Shown: in pieces, positions 34,896 to 44,347 of the stretch
Layout of the letters: each line of letters begins with the position of its first letter
Position numbering within the stretch: position 1 is the first letter of the stretch
Assembly (NCBI GenBank): GCA_026388275.1
Contig: JAPLKB010000028.1
Coordinates: 1-64,000, forward strand
Source: Pseudomonadota bacterium
Lineage (GTDB): Bacteria; Desulfobacterota; Syntrophorhabdia; Syntrophorhabdales; Syntrophorhabdaceae
Length of the DNA: 64,000 bases
Reading direction: 5' to 3'
Position numbers and translations under genes: made by a program
The notes under the pieces: model-generated
Database searches by the model: none
Told to the model about the DNA's origin: nothing
Seen by the model: only the letters and a program-made list of their open reading frames with translations

Positions 34896-36536
34896 ATGAG
34901 AGAGTTGGAATACGATGGTATTATTATTGGTGCTGGTCCGAATGGACTTACAACTGCCGGTTATTTAACTAAGGCAGGTTTGAAAGTTGCGATTCTGGAA
35001 AGAAGATATGAGATAGGCGGAGGACTGGCCACAGAAAACCTTCTCCTTCCCGGCATGCTTGTTGACAGCCATGCTATTTACCACATGATGGTAGAATGGG
35101 CTCCACCCATGAGGGATTTCGAACTGGAGACAAAGTATGACCTGAAATGGATCTATCCTGATCTTCAGGTTGTCATGCCTTTTCAGGATGGAACATATCT
35201 TGCCCTGTACAGCGATCCGCAAAAATCAGCAGAGTCTATCGCACAGTTTTCAAAAAAGGATGCAGAGACCTTCCTGAACTTCGCCAACATATCCGAAGAG
35301 GCTATGGGAGTATTCCTGGCCCCGGCAAGTTACGTGAACCCCCTTCCCAGTATTGAACAGGCTGCAAAGCTTGAGCTTCATCCTGCCACAAAATGGGATG
35401 ATGAACTTACGGGATTTACACCGAAACAGATTGTTGATTCATGGTTTGAAAACGATAAGGTCCGTGCATTGTTTCTCTATTGCGCCACCATGTGGGGTCT
35501 TGATTATGACCTTGAAGGTCTCGGATACCTCGTGCCTCTCATGATAAACCGTGCATGGCATTTCAAGCTGTCTCACATGGGTTCTCACCACGTAGCACAT
35601 CTTATGGGTAAGTATATCTCTGAGAACGGCGGCAGGGTAATAAGCGGATGTGAAATAAAGAGAATTATCGTAGAGAACAATGAGGCTAAGGGAGTTGAAC
35701 TTAAAGACGGCACAATCCTCAAGGCAAAGCAGTTTGTCTGCAGTACTCTTAACCCTCACCAGACCTTCTATGACATGGTAGGTAAAGAGCATCTCAGTTC
35801 AGAACTTATTACAAGACTTGATCAGTGGCATTATTCTGATATGAGCTTTTTTACCGTACACCTTGCCTTAACGGAAAAACCTCATTTCAAGATATTCGAT
35901 AAGCATCCGGAACTTGAAAACGCACTTATCTATGTAGTCGGATATGAGAGTGAGCAGGATCTTGTCGATCACTTTGAAGCTTCAAAAAGAGGAGAACTCC
36001 ATGACGGCGGTTTCAACTGTTGCTTCCCTTCCATACACGACCCTATAAGAGTACACCGTAAAGAAGGCAGCTTCGTGAAACACATAGGTCTCATTACCAT
36101 GGAATGCGCACCGTACAACCTTAAAGACGGCGGCGGTCTTGGATGGAACAAACACAGAAGGCCCTATGCGGAACGCTGCAAAAAGATACTTGAAAAATAT
36201 GCACCTAATATGAATAAAGACACTGTCGTATGGGATTATATAGGTACACCCCTTGATACAGAAAACAAGTTCCCTGATATGAAACAGGGCTGTTTCAAAC
36301 AGGGCGCTTATCTCCCCTTACAGATGGGATTTATGAGACCCAATGAATACTGCGGCCAGCACGATACGCCTATAAAGAATCTCTACGTTGGCGGAGCTTC
36401 CACTCACTCAGGCGGTATGATCACCTACGGTCCGGGCTTTAATGCAGCAGAAAAGATTGCTGAAGATCTGGGGATTAAAAAATGGTGGCCTGAACCACGC
36501 GGCGTTAAAGAAGCCAGAGATTTAGGACTATTTTAG
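34896..36536 (+). CDS. CrtI-type FAD-dependent oxidoreductase A
   Basis: 546 residues. The dinucleotide fold is at the start (IIIGAGPNGLTTAGYLTKAG, then LERRYEIGGGLATE), and the C-terminal FAD segment is NLYVGGASTHSGGMITYGPGFNAAEKIAEDL. This is the phytoene-desaturase-like/PYROXD2-like flavoprotein family. No carotenoid synthesis genes are near, so a role in catabolism (alkane, terpene or alicyclic oxidation or saturation) is more likely than pigment. It has AGGAGG before the ATG and is followed by a 133-residue gene and a second member at 36996. Confidence 0.88.
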   Translation: MRELEYDGIIIGAGPNGLTTAGYLTKAGLKVAILERRYEIGGGLATENLLLPGMLVDSHAIYHMMVEWAPPMRDFELETKYDLKWIYPDLQVVMPFQDGTYLALYSDPQKSAESIAQFSKKDAETFLNFANISEEAMGVFLAPASYVNPLPSIEQAAKLELHPATKWDDELTGFTPKQIVDSWFENDKVRALFLYCATMWGLDYDLEGLGYLVPLMINRAWHFKLSHMGSHHVAHLMGKYISENGGRVISGCEIKRIIVENNEAKGVELKDGTILKAKQFVCSTLNPHQTFYDMVGKEHLSSELITRLDQWHYSDMSFFTVHLALTEKPHFKIFDKHPELENALIYVVGYESEQDLVDHFEASKRGELHDGGFNCCFPSIHDPIRVHRKEGSFVKHIGLITMECAPYNLKDGGGLGWNKHRRPYAERCKKILEKYAPNMNKDTVVWDYIGTPLDTENKFPDMKQGCFKQGAYLPLQMGFMRPNEYCGQHDTPIKNLYVGGASTHSGGMITYGPGFNAAEKIAEDLGIKKWWPEPRGVKEARDLGLF

Positions 36537-36560
36537 TAACGGGAATATAAGGAGGATACC

Positions 36561-36962
36561 ATGTTTATGCGATCAACTGGTTTAGGAAGGACATTACTCA
36601 CTGGTAGGGTATCGAACATTTTTGCTACCACAATTGTACCTTCTACATTGGAAGAACCTCAGGGAGGAGTCACGGAACCTGTCCGTATGATGATGATGGA
36701 AATTGTGAACCCTGTGCACTGGACAGTACGTGCTTTTTTGGATCCATCTGATTTGAGAAAGATAGTGAAGGTAGTAGTGACAAATCCGTCACTCATCCTC
36801 AAGGGTATAAAGTTCTTTTTCTCAAAAGACCCGGATTACGGGGAATTGGCAAAGGCGGAAGCATCAGCCCCTAAAGCAGCGCCAGGAAGTGTTCCGAAAG
36901 GGCCAGGTGGAGTACCAAGCGCTGCGCCCAAAGGACCTGGCGCCATACCATCAAGAGCATGA
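36561..36962 (+). CDS. unknown 133-residue protein with Pro/Gly/Ala tail
   Basis: 133 residues with an AAGGAGG ribosome binding site, 24 bases after flavoprotein A. I do not recognise a family. Residues about 1-95 are a compact unknown part (PVRMMMMEIVNPVHWTVRAFLDP). The C-terminal 35 residues are a low-complexity repeat of PKGPG- and PSAAPKGPG-like units (PGSVPKGPGGVPS, PKGPGAIPS), likely disordered. Location between two CrtI-type genes suggests a small partner subunit of one or both. Confidence 0.7.
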   Translation: MFMRSTGLGRTLLTGRVSNIFATTIVPSTLEEPQGGVTEPVRMMMMEIVNPVHWTVRAFLDPSDLRKIVKVVVTNPSLILKGIKFFFSKDPDYGELAKAEASAPKAAPGSVPKGPGGVPSAAPKGPGAIPSRA

Positions 36963-36995
36963 ATTTAATGAAGATATAAGAATAAGGAGGGTTTT

Positions 36996-38669
36996 ATGGC
37001 AGATAAAAAATACGATGCGGTTATAGTAGGCGGCGGGCATCACGCCACAATCATAGCCTGCTATTTGGCAAGGGCCGGTTTAAAGACGGCGATGTTCGAG
37101 AGGTGGCACGAAATGGGCGGCGGTGCATGCGGGGAAGAACTGCCGTTGCCTGGTTTTATCATGAACCCGTGCGCACAGTGGACCAGATTTTATTCTCATC
37201 CGGCTTATTCAGAATTCAACCTGAGGGACTACGGGCTTGCCTATGCCTTCCCTGAATACAATGAGGCCTGGGTATATCCGGATGGCCGATATATCTTGGG
37301 TAAAGCAATTTATGATGTGAAGGATAAAATAACCGGAAAGGACGAGTTCTCCTCTGAAAATGCACAGGACCTGGTGAATCAGATTGCACAATTCAGCAAA
37401 CACGATGCTGCAGTTGCCGAGGATGTAATAGAAAGATACAGGAATAGATGGAGGGTGGCATTTAGAAAATTCCGTTTTAGCGGGCCGGATGATTGGGGGG
37501 ATGGTAAAGATCCCCTGGAAGAGCTCTTTGATGATCCGAAATATGGTGTTGACCCAAAGTATATTGATATGACAATAGGAGAACAGGCAGTAACCCTCTG
37601 GGAAAGTCCGGAGCTGCAGACATTTTATATGCGATGCCATATGACATCGCACGGCCTTTATCCGAGCGAAAAGTGCGGGCTCATGTGGTTTATACACGTA
37701 TTAGCCCTGATGTTGTCCATGGAACCTGGAGCTGTTGCAGTGGGAGGAACCCACAGCATAACCCATGCTTTACTGAGGGCATATGAAGATATTGGTGGAG
37801 AATTCTTTGTTCTGAATGAGGTCGAAAAGGTACTTGTTGAAAACGGGACTGCGAAAGGCATAAGATTAATTGACGGATCAGATATAAAAGCGGACGTAGT
37901 GGTGAGCGATCTTAGCATTAATCTGGCCCTTGATATGCTGGGCAAAGAACATGTTCCGGACGATATATGGATGAAGGCGCAGAAACTCCTGGAAAAGCCC
38001 GTCCTTATGAATGATACAGGATATGAAAGGACAAGCATTTTTTGGGGCGCCCTTGCCATGATGGAACCCCCGACCTTTACTTCTCACAAGGACATGCATC
38101 TGGCGGCGAGGTTATATTTCGGAGAAAGCGATGCCGAGTATTTTCTGAGCGGCCAGTATCAGAAAGAAATATGGGAAACAGGGATATCGAGCAAGGTGTA
38201 CCTGGCTGTTGCGTCGGCGGATCATGCCTATGATTCAACACGCTGTCCGACCGGGAGATATACCCAAATGATTGAAGAGTTTACGTGGCCGTGGAGAAAT
38301 TGGCCCGAACTAAAATGGTTGAGCATGAATAAGGTAGTGCCTCCCCGCTGGCTTAAAGAGTGGTCAAGGTATGCGCCTAATATGACCATGGAGAACCTAA
38401 TCGAGGCTTATATTACCACGCCTGATCATGTGCTCAACAGAAACCCCTGTGCGCATGGCGGTGGTTGGGGTGCTCTTGATGTCACGCCGGAGCGATGTGG
38501 GAGGTTCAGACCCTTTGTAGGGGTAAATAATTATCGGCTCCCTGCAAAGAATTACTATCTCTGCTCTCACGCTGCCCACTCGGCCCACGGTATTGGACGA
38601 GGCAGCAGCCTTAATTGCTACAGGGCTATTGCAAAGGATCTGGGTCTTAAGTATCAACCAGCGGGATAA
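36996..38669 (+). CDS. CrtI-type FAD-dependent oxidoreductase B
   Basis: 557 residues, distant paralogue of the protein at 34896. FAD motif AVIVGGGHHATIIACYLARAG (usual GxGxxG is GGGHHA), then FERWHEMGGGACGEELPLPG. The C-terminus has YLCSHAAHSAHGIGRGSSLNCYRAIAKDL, close to the CrtI family end. A Trp-rich stretch FTWPWRNWPELKWL lies near residue 430. The double-His in the dinucleotide motif is unusual. AAGGAGGG ribosome binding site. It may form a heteromer with A and the small protein between them. Confidence 0.85.
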   Translation: MADKKYDAVIVGGGHHATIIACYLARAGLKTAMFERWHEMGGGACGEELPLPGFIMNPCAQWTRFYSHPAYSEFNLRDYGLAYAFPEYNEAWVYPDGRYILGKAIYDVKDKITGKDEFSSENAQDLVNQIAQFSKHDAAVAEDVIERYRNRWRVAFRKFRFSGPDDWGDGKDPLEELFDDPKYGVDPKYIDMTIGEQAVTLWESPELQTFYMRCHMTSHGLYPSEKCGLMWFIHVLALMLSMEPGAVAVGGTHSITHALLRAYEDIGGEFFVLNEVEKVLVENGTAKGIRLIDGSDIKADVVVSDLSINLALDMLGKEHVPDDIWMKAQKLLEKPVLMNDTGYERTSIFWGALAMMEPPTFTSHKDMHLAARLYFGESDAEYFLSGQYQKEIWETGISSKVYLAVASADHAYDSTRCPTGRYTQMIEEFTWPWRNWPELKWLSMNKVVPPRWLKEWSRYAPNMTMENLIEAYITTPDHVLNRNPCAHGGGWGALDVTPERCGRFRPFVGVNNYRLPAKNYYLCSHAAHSAHGIGRGSSLNCYRAIAKDLGLKYQPAG

Positions 38670-38741
38670 TAAGCTTGTGAGAAGCAAAAAAGCCTGCGGC
38701 AAGTGTAGAACTGCTTGTTTGGAATGCGGGAGGAAGGTTTT

Positions 38742-39827
38742 ATGAACAAAACAAAATGGGATGTTGTGGTTGTGGGCAGTGGTCCTGGCGGGAGCATGGC
38801 GGCAAAAATATGTGCCGATGCCGGGCTGGAAACACTGCTCGTGGAGAAGAAGAAACTTCCCCGGGACAAGGTCTGCTCCGGGATGCTGTTGGGATACTGG
38901 GCCAGGAAGCTCGTGCAGCAGGAGTTTGGAGATATACCAGCGGATGTCCTTGTTGAACCTTATAAAGGCATGGGTTTTCATGTGGGCAGTGGACACTACA
39001 TTGAGATGCAGGTGCCCATACCCGTCGGATGGAGGAAAGATCTGGACTACTGGATGTCCTCTAAGGCATCTGAGGCCGGTGCCCTCCTGAGGGACATGGC
39101 AAGGGTGACCGCAATACGGCCGCACGCCAGTGGTTATGAGGTCGATGTCAAGGGCGAAAACAAGGAAACAGATCACCTATATGGGAGGTTCGTGATCGGT
39201 GCTGACGGGGCATATTCCACGATAAGGAAATGCCTCTGGCCTGATTTCCATGTGCGTTATCGGCCTGTGGCGAGGGAGTGCTACAAGGCGGAACTCTCGA
39301 TTGAAAAGGACTATTTCCACTGGTTCTATCCAGCCGGCACTGCCACTCCACGGTACGACATCAATTACAAGGGAGGTTTTTTTCTGATTGAAGGCAACCT
39401 CCGTCCCATAAGGGATAGCATAAGAGAGACATTACAAGGCTACGGCCTTCCTTCAGGAGTTAAGCCTCTTTGGCGAGATGCCTGTGTGAACCCCCACCTT
39501 TGGGACGATCTTATCAACGGCTCCTTCGTGCCTGCGAAGGACAATGTGCTCCTCGTCGGTGATACGGCGGGCATGCTATTTCCCACTACCCACGAAGGCA
39601 TCGGCTCTGCCCTGAAGAGCGGGATAATGGCTGCCGAATCGGTCATCGAGGCGCTCAAGGGAAATAGTAAGGCCGAGGGGCCGTATCTCAAGAAAATCGA
39701 GGAAATCAAGACCGTCCTGGCGGAGCTTCAGATAATGACCAAAAAGCTGGGCGATGTCGCGAAGAAAGGAGCGGATGCGCTCCTTGAATCTATGGTGGAA
39801 TTATTCGACAAGACAATCAGGGAATGA
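38742..39827 (+). CDS. geranylgeranyl-reductase-family flavoprotein
   Basis: 361 residues from ATG 38742 (GGGAGGAAGG just upstream); the frame from 38715 adds nine residues. GxGxxG motif VVVGSGPGGSMAAKICADAG and the second FAD motif NVLLVGDTAGMLFPTTHEGIGSALKSGIMAAE identify the GGR/halogenase-like family that reduces or hydroxylates unsaturated substrates. A decayed partial copy of the same type lies at 48897. It follows the CrtI-type pair by 72 bases, so three flavoproteins sit in a row. Confidence 0.88.
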   Translation: MNKTKWDVVVVGSGPGGSMAAKICADAGLETLLVEKKKLPRDKVCSGMLLGYWARKLVQQEFGDIPADVLVEPYKGMGFHVGSGHYIEMQVPIPVGWRKDLDYWMSSKASEAGALLRDMARVTAIRPHASGYEVDVKGENKETDHLYGRFVIGADGAYSTIRKCLWPDFHVRYRPVARECYKAELSIEKDYFHWFYPAGTATPRYDINYKGGFFLIEGNLRPIRDSIRETLQGYGLPSGVKPLWRDACVNPHLWDDLINGSFVPAKDNVLLVGDTAGMLFPTTHEGIGSALKSGIMAAESVIEALKGNSKAEGPYLKKIEEIKTVLAELQIMTKKLGDVAKKGADALLESMVELFDKTIRE

Positions 39828-39850
39828 GGCGTCAGCACGTTAAATGGTCC

Positions 39851-39921
39851 GCACGGCGGGCGAGAAGGGGAGGCTCCGACAGCTTTGCTGGTGGAGGGGG
39901 CGACGCAAGCCCCGGTAATAG
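39851..39921 (+). repeat. 71-bp structured repeat, copy A
   Basis: This copy matches the reverse complement of 45018-45088 at 64 of 71 positions. It fills the gap before the SDR gene and ends 12 bases before its start. Inside are small palindromes (GGAGGCTCC) and a hairpin CAGC-TTT-GCTG. The same hairpin in copy B is CGGC-TTT-GCCG, a compensated pair change, which supports selection for the fold. Confidence 0.75.
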
Positions 39922-39933
39922 AAGGAGAGATCT

Positions 39934-40689
39934 ATGAATAGACTTGATGGAAAAGTGGCAATTGTCACAGGAGCCGGCAAGGGTCTCGGTCGTGCCTTTG
40001 CTGTGAATATGGCCAAAGAAGGAGCAAAGGTAGTAATCGTGACGAGAAAGGATCTGGAAGGCCTTAAAAAAACTTATGAACAAATAAAAGACTTAGGAGG
40101 GGAGGCCCTGTGGCTTCAGATAGACGTATCCCGGACAGAGGATCTCGACCGAATGGTTGCAGAGACGATTAAAGTGTTCGGAAGGATTGATATCCTGGTG
40201 AATAACGCTGCTCTGATCCCGGCACGGAAGGCCTTTAATGAGATTTCGCCCGAAGAGTTCAATCAGGTATTAAGTACTAATGTAACGGGAACGTGGCTTT
40301 CGGCCTGTGCTGTCTTCCCTTCCATGAAGGAGCAAGGCAAGGGAAAAATCATCAATATTGCCTCTGAAACATTTTTTACCGGTTCACACGGTTTTGTTCA
40401 CTACGTGGCTTCTAAAGGCGGAGTAGTAGGGGTTACCAGAGCGCTTGCAGCAGAGCTTGGATCTTTCAATATATGCGTGAATGTAGTTGCCGTAGGTTTC
40501 ACCGAGACCGAAGCAGGTACTGCTCTGGTTGGCGGTGATGTGACGAAGTATGACGTTAGTCGCACCCCCCTGGCCCGTCTCGGGCAGCCCGAGGATGTTG
40601 TCGGCATGGTGTCTTTTCTCGCCTCAGATTCAGCCGACTTTATCACCGGACAGACCGTACTGGTCAATGGAGGCCGGTTCATGCACTGA
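39934..40689 (+). CDS. short-chain dehydrogenase/reductase
   Basis: 251 residues. Cofactor motif TGAGKGLG at 12-19, the NNA motif at 90-92, and the catalytic Ser144, Tyr157 and Lys161 (NIAS, HYVASK). Classical SDR length. It should oxidise or reduce an alcohol/ketone with NAD(P)(H), like the FabG or 3-hydroxyacyl-CoA dehydrogenase types. AAGGAGAG ribosome binding site lies directly after repeat copy A. It is the last gene of module II on this strand, followed by 168 bases without a gene. Confidence 0.92.
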   Translation: MNRLDGKVAIVTGAGKGLGRAFAVNMAKEGAKVVIVTRKDLEGLKKTYEQIKDLGGEALWLQIDVSRTEDLDRMVAETIKVFGRIDILVNNAALIPARKAFNEISPEEFNQVLSTNVTGTWLSACAVFPSMKEQGKGKIINIASETFFTGSHGFVHYVASKGGVVGVTRALAAELGSFNICVNVVAVGFTETEAGTALVGGDVTKYDVSRTPLARLGQPEDVVGMVSFLASDSADFITGQTVLVNGGRFMH

Positions 40690-40857
40690 TCAAAAGGAGA
40701 GACAGGTACTGAATGAAATGCGGTTTTCTCCCATCACTTTTCAATGACGGACGGACTTGTCGCCTCGCACCCTTGCCAATCCCTCTCCCGCTTATAAAGA
40801 GCGGTTTCACCATCTGATGTTTCCCGCAGTTATTGATATAAAAAAGAGAAATGTTTA

Positions 40858-41832
40858 TCAGGGCAAGGGGAGCAGGCTACCGGGGTCTAAGGTTGAAGGC
40901 ATTAATGTGTCTATAAGAGCAGTTATGCTGCCAATCGGCCTGTCGCGCGGCGCTATTTCCTGCAGGACGTTGAGAAAGACTACAGCAGGGGGTGACAGAA
41001 CATGGTTTTTGAGGTAGGCGATGTTGATGTCCAGGGTAACTTGATTCTCTTCAATGGAAAGGGCTGCCAATTTTCCCTCATCTATTTCCCTGGACATGGC
41101 TATTCTTGACAGGAAGGAAATGCCTTCTCCCCTCTGAACCATATTTTTTATCAATTCAGTATTGTTCGCTTCTGTATGGATATGCAAGGGAATTCCGGAT
41201 CTCTCGAACAACAGATTCACAAGATACCTGCTTGCTGATCCTTTTCCTCTGAGTATGATTTTTTCATCAGCCAGGTCTTTGATCGAAGGATTCATTTTCC
41301 ATGTAAGTGGATGATCTACGGGCAGGGCTACAAGCAGTTCCTCCCTGCAAAACGGTATGAAACAGACATCAGGATTTTCTTCGACTTTGACACAGATGAT
41401 TACCTCGTTCTGAAAATCAAGGAGTCTCTGAATGATATCCAGGGACCCGGCCTCGTCCACTTTTACCGTAATATTCGGATAAAAACTGTGGAAGTGACTG
41501 ATCAGGAGATGCAGAAAGGTATGGGAATAGGTCCTTGATGTTCCCAGTGAAACAACGCCGGCTCTTAAGCCTTTAAGATCGTTTACCGCACTCTCAATCT
41601 CTGTTTCAAGGTCGAAAAGTCTACGGGCATATTCGTAAAGGAACTTGCCTCCTTCGGTAAGGAGGATCTTATGTGATTTTCCTTCGAAGAGCTTCAGTCC
41701 CAACTGCTCTTCAAAGGCTTTAATTTGATTGGTAACCGCGGGTTGGCTTATGAAAAGGTCTCCGGCTGCTTTGGTGTAGCTCATACGCTTTGCCACTCTG
41801 TAGAAGATCCTGAAGTGATGAAGGTTTATCAT
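40858..41832 (-). CDS. LysR-family transcriptional regulator
   Basis: 324 residues, starting MINLHHFRIFYRVAKRMSYTK with the helix-turn-helix SQPAVTNQIKAFEEQLG and an effector-binding domain. It is less similar to the two MRPPQ-type regulators, so it is a separate lineage. It is divergent from the molybdopterin oxidoreductase operon, which it probably controls. The C-terminal end carries a Pro/Leu-rich tail (LDPGSLLPLP). The effector is unknown. Confidence 0.9.
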   Translation of the reverse strand: MINLHHFRIFYRVAKRMSYTKAAGDLFISQPAVTNQIKAFEEQLGLKLFEGKSHKILLTEGGKFLYEYARRLFDLETEIESAVNDLKGLRAGVVSLGTSRTYSHTFLHLLISHFHSFYPNITVKVDEAGSLDIIQRLLDFQNEVIICVKVEENPDVCFIPFCREELLVALPVDHPLTWKMNPSIKDLADEKIILRGKGSASRYLVNLLFERSGIPLHIHTEANNTELIKNMVQRGEGISFLSRIAMSREIDEGKLAALSIEENQVTLDINIAYLKNHVLSPPAVVFLNVLQEIAPRDRPIGSITALIDTLMPSTLDPGSLLPLP

Positions 41833-42234
41833 CTTAACAATGTCCCCCTAAATACCGCACGCCAATCAGGGTTAAGCAGCATAGCGCGTAAGTCCGGCTT
41901 TTACAGTCATTCTATCCCATTTATTTATCAGGATGCAACCATATCTTCAAATCTTCTCATGCTGGCCCCAAACGTGAACGTTCCAAAGCAGACCCCAAAA
42001 TTGAATCCAGATCTGTAAGCTTCAATCCGGTGAATTCCGGGTGTCGGCAGAATTAGCAAAGGAGCAAATAGTCGGGGTTTCAAAACAGACTCATTAGATA
42101 ATCAATAACATTTTTGAATGGATAGTTTCAGATAAATGAATTTGACTCCCAGCGTCTTGTGGTGTAAAAGGTTCTTAGTGGAATAATTGGTTCTGTGACG
42201 AGAAAAGACATAAGGCATAAAGGAGTGGATCGTT
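41833..42234. other. divergent intergenic region, LysR to molybdopterin gene
   Basis: About 400 bases with no supported gene. A plus-strand frame to 42018 overlaps the LysR gene and has no coding signature. The blocks found upstream of the other LysR pair are not present. No clear -35/-10 pair stands out. The right end has an AAAGGAG site for the oxidoreductase. Confidence 0.4.
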
Positions 42235-44334
42235 ATGAATAATCAAATTATACGTACAACTTGCTCCATCTGCTTGCAGGATTGCGGCATGCTGGTACAT
42301 TTACAGGATGGGGAGATCGTAAAAATTGAGGGAGACCCTCGTGCGCCCCTCAACATGGGAGCTCTCTGTGTAAAGGCAACGGCTTCACTTGAGATTCGGA
42401 ACCATCCTGGCCGCGTAAGACATCCTCTTATACGAAAGGGCGAACGGGGAGAAGGGAAGTGGCAGGAGGTCTCCTGGGATGACGCCCTCGGCAGGATAGC
42501 TGATGAAATGAACAGGGCCAAAGAGAAGTACGGCCCCGAGTCCGTGTGCTGGCTTAGGGGTGCTGCTAAGGGCATTCAGGACAATGTATTTACCCGCCTT
42601 GCCAATGTATTCGGCTCTCCGAACATCACCTCCATGGCATCGGTCTGTTATTTCCCCCACGTGAACGCCATGCGCTTCACCTTTGGCTCCTTTCTCATGG
42701 AAGATCACACAAATGCTTCGGCGCTGGTCGTGGTTTGGGGTATGGACCCCGCGTCAACATCTATACCGAACTACGAACCTCTCAAGAGAGCTGTCGCCCG
42801 GGGGGCCAGATTAATGGTGATAGACCCCTTTGAAACCGTTCTGGCAAAAAAGGCAGACCAATGGATAAGGCCGAGACCGGCAACGGACATGGCTCTGGCC
42901 CTGGGTATGGCTTACGTCATTATCAATGAAGGCTTGTACGACAAGACATTCGTGGAGAACTGGACAAAGGGGTTTAATGAACTCAAGGCACATGTCCAGG
43001 ACTATTCACCCGATAAAGTGTCTGAGATTACCTGGGTGCCTGCTGAGACCATTGTGGATGCTGCAAGATTTTATGCTGCCAACAGACCGGCAGCCGTTCT
43101 GGTGGGGAATGCAAATGAGAATATCGTGCTTTCCATGCAAACTCAGCGGGCTATTTATATATTGGAAGGCTTGTGCGGCAACGTGGGTGTACCGGGCGGC
43201 AAAGTCCAGTGGACTAATCCTCCAATAGTATCCAGGGCTGCCCCGGAATTTACCTTACAGGACCATATCCCCAAAGAGATGCGGCAAAGGAGATTGGGGG
43301 CTGAGCATCTGGCTCCTTTTGTACACTACGCTTTACCGCAGAGCGTGATAAAGGCCCTCATTACCGGCAAGCCATACATACCTCATTTGGCTTATATTCA
43401 GGGAGGAAATCTGCTTTGCACCTGGGCTAATTCTAAGGAAACTCTGGAAGCGTTCAAGAAACTAGATTTTATAGCAACGGCTGACTTGTTTCTGACACCC
43501 ACCGTTGAAATGTGCGATGTGGTTCTGCCAGTGGCCCACTTTCTTGAGCACGATGCCCTTCGTCAGTCAGGGGATCTGCCGTTTTTGGCACAGATACAGC
43601 AGAAGGTGGTTGATCCGGGGGACTGCAAGTCGGACACCCAGATCTATATCGAGCTATCCCGTAAGCTGGGACTTGGTGAGTATTTCTGGAATGACGAATA
43701 TGATTTCATGGAGGAAATGCTGAGACCCGCAGGAATTACTTTGGACGAGTTCCGGAAAGTGCATGTCCTGGAGTGTGTCAGACAGTACAGGCATTATGAG
43801 AGGGGCGGTTTCGCTACCCCTTCGGGCAAGCTCGAACTTTACTCAAATGCACTCAAGGAGGCGGGCTTCGACCCGTTACCAGTCTACCGTGAGCCTCCCG
43901 AGACAATGTACAGTGAGCCCGGGGCGGCAGGCGAATACCCTCTGATTCTTACCACGAGGAAGCCGGCTGTTTTTCGGCACGCCAACCTGAGACAGATCAA
44001 AAGCCTGAGAGTCCTGCGTCCCGATCCGATCCTTAATATCAATCCTGCCACGGCCAGGGAACTGGGAATCAACAATGGGGACTGGGTCTATATTGAAAAT
44101 AAACGAGGCAGGATAACCCATAAGGCTGAATATTCGGAAAGTCTGCACCCACGGGTTGTGGTGGGGGACCACGGCTGGTGGTACCCTGAGAAGGGAGTTG
44201 ATGAAGATCTGCATGGATTTACAGAATCGTGTATTAATGCAATTACCAGCAACAGCCCTCCTTATGCCCATGAGATGGGGGGTGTTACCCTAAGAGGCAC
44301 TTCCTGTAAGGTCTACAAAGTCGGGAAGTTATAA
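42235..44334 (+). CDS. cytoplasmic molybdopterin oxidoreductase (DMSO reductase family)
   Basis: 699 residues. N-terminal [4Fe-4S] motif C10-x2-C13-x3-C17-x27-C45, then the bis-MGD domains. The likely metal ligand is Cys138 in ASVCYFP. There is no Tat signal, so the enzyme acts in the cytoplasm. The C-terminal part has the typical TTRKPAVFRHANLRQIKSL and NINPATARELGINNGDWVYIEN segments. Such enzymes include formate dehydrogenases, thiosulfate/polysulfide reductases, acetylene hydratase and transhydroxylases; I cannot choose. No small iron-sulfur subunit is next to it, so it may work alone. The operon continues with a corrinoid protein and two methyltransferases. Confidence 0.88.
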   Translation: MNNQIIRTTCSICLQDCGMLVHLQDGEIVKIEGDPRAPLNMGALCVKATASLEIRNHPGRVRHPLIRKGERGEGKWQEVSWDDALGRIADEMNRAKEKYGPESVCWLRGAAKGIQDNVFTRLANVFGSPNITSMASVCYFPHVNAMRFTFGSFLMEDHTNASALVVVWGMDPASTSIPNYEPLKRAVARGARLMVIDPFETVLAKKADQWIRPRPATDMALALGMAYVIINEGLYDKTFVENWTKGFNELKAHVQDYSPDKVSEITWVPAETIVDAARFYAANRPAAVLVGNANENIVLSMQTQRAIYILEGLCGNVGVPGGKVQWTNPPIVSRAAPEFTLQDHIPKEMRQRRLGAEHLAPFVHYALPQSVIKALITGKPYIPHLAYIQGGNLLCTWANSKETLEAFKKLDFIATADLFLTPTVEMCDVVLPVAHFLEHDALRQSGDLPFLAQIQQKVVDPGDCKSDTQIYIELSRKLGLGEYFWNDEYDFMEEMLRPAGITLDEFRKVHVLECVRQYRHYERGGFATPSGKLELYSNALKEAGFDPLPVYREPPETMYSEPGAAGEYPLILTTRKPAVFRHANLRQIKSLRVLRPDPILNINPATARELGINNGDWVYIENKRGRITHKAEYSESLHPRVVVGDHGWWYPEKGVDEDLHGFTESCINAITSNSPPYAHEMGGVTLRGTSCKVYKVGKL

Positions 44335-44347
44335 TGGAGGTATAGGC

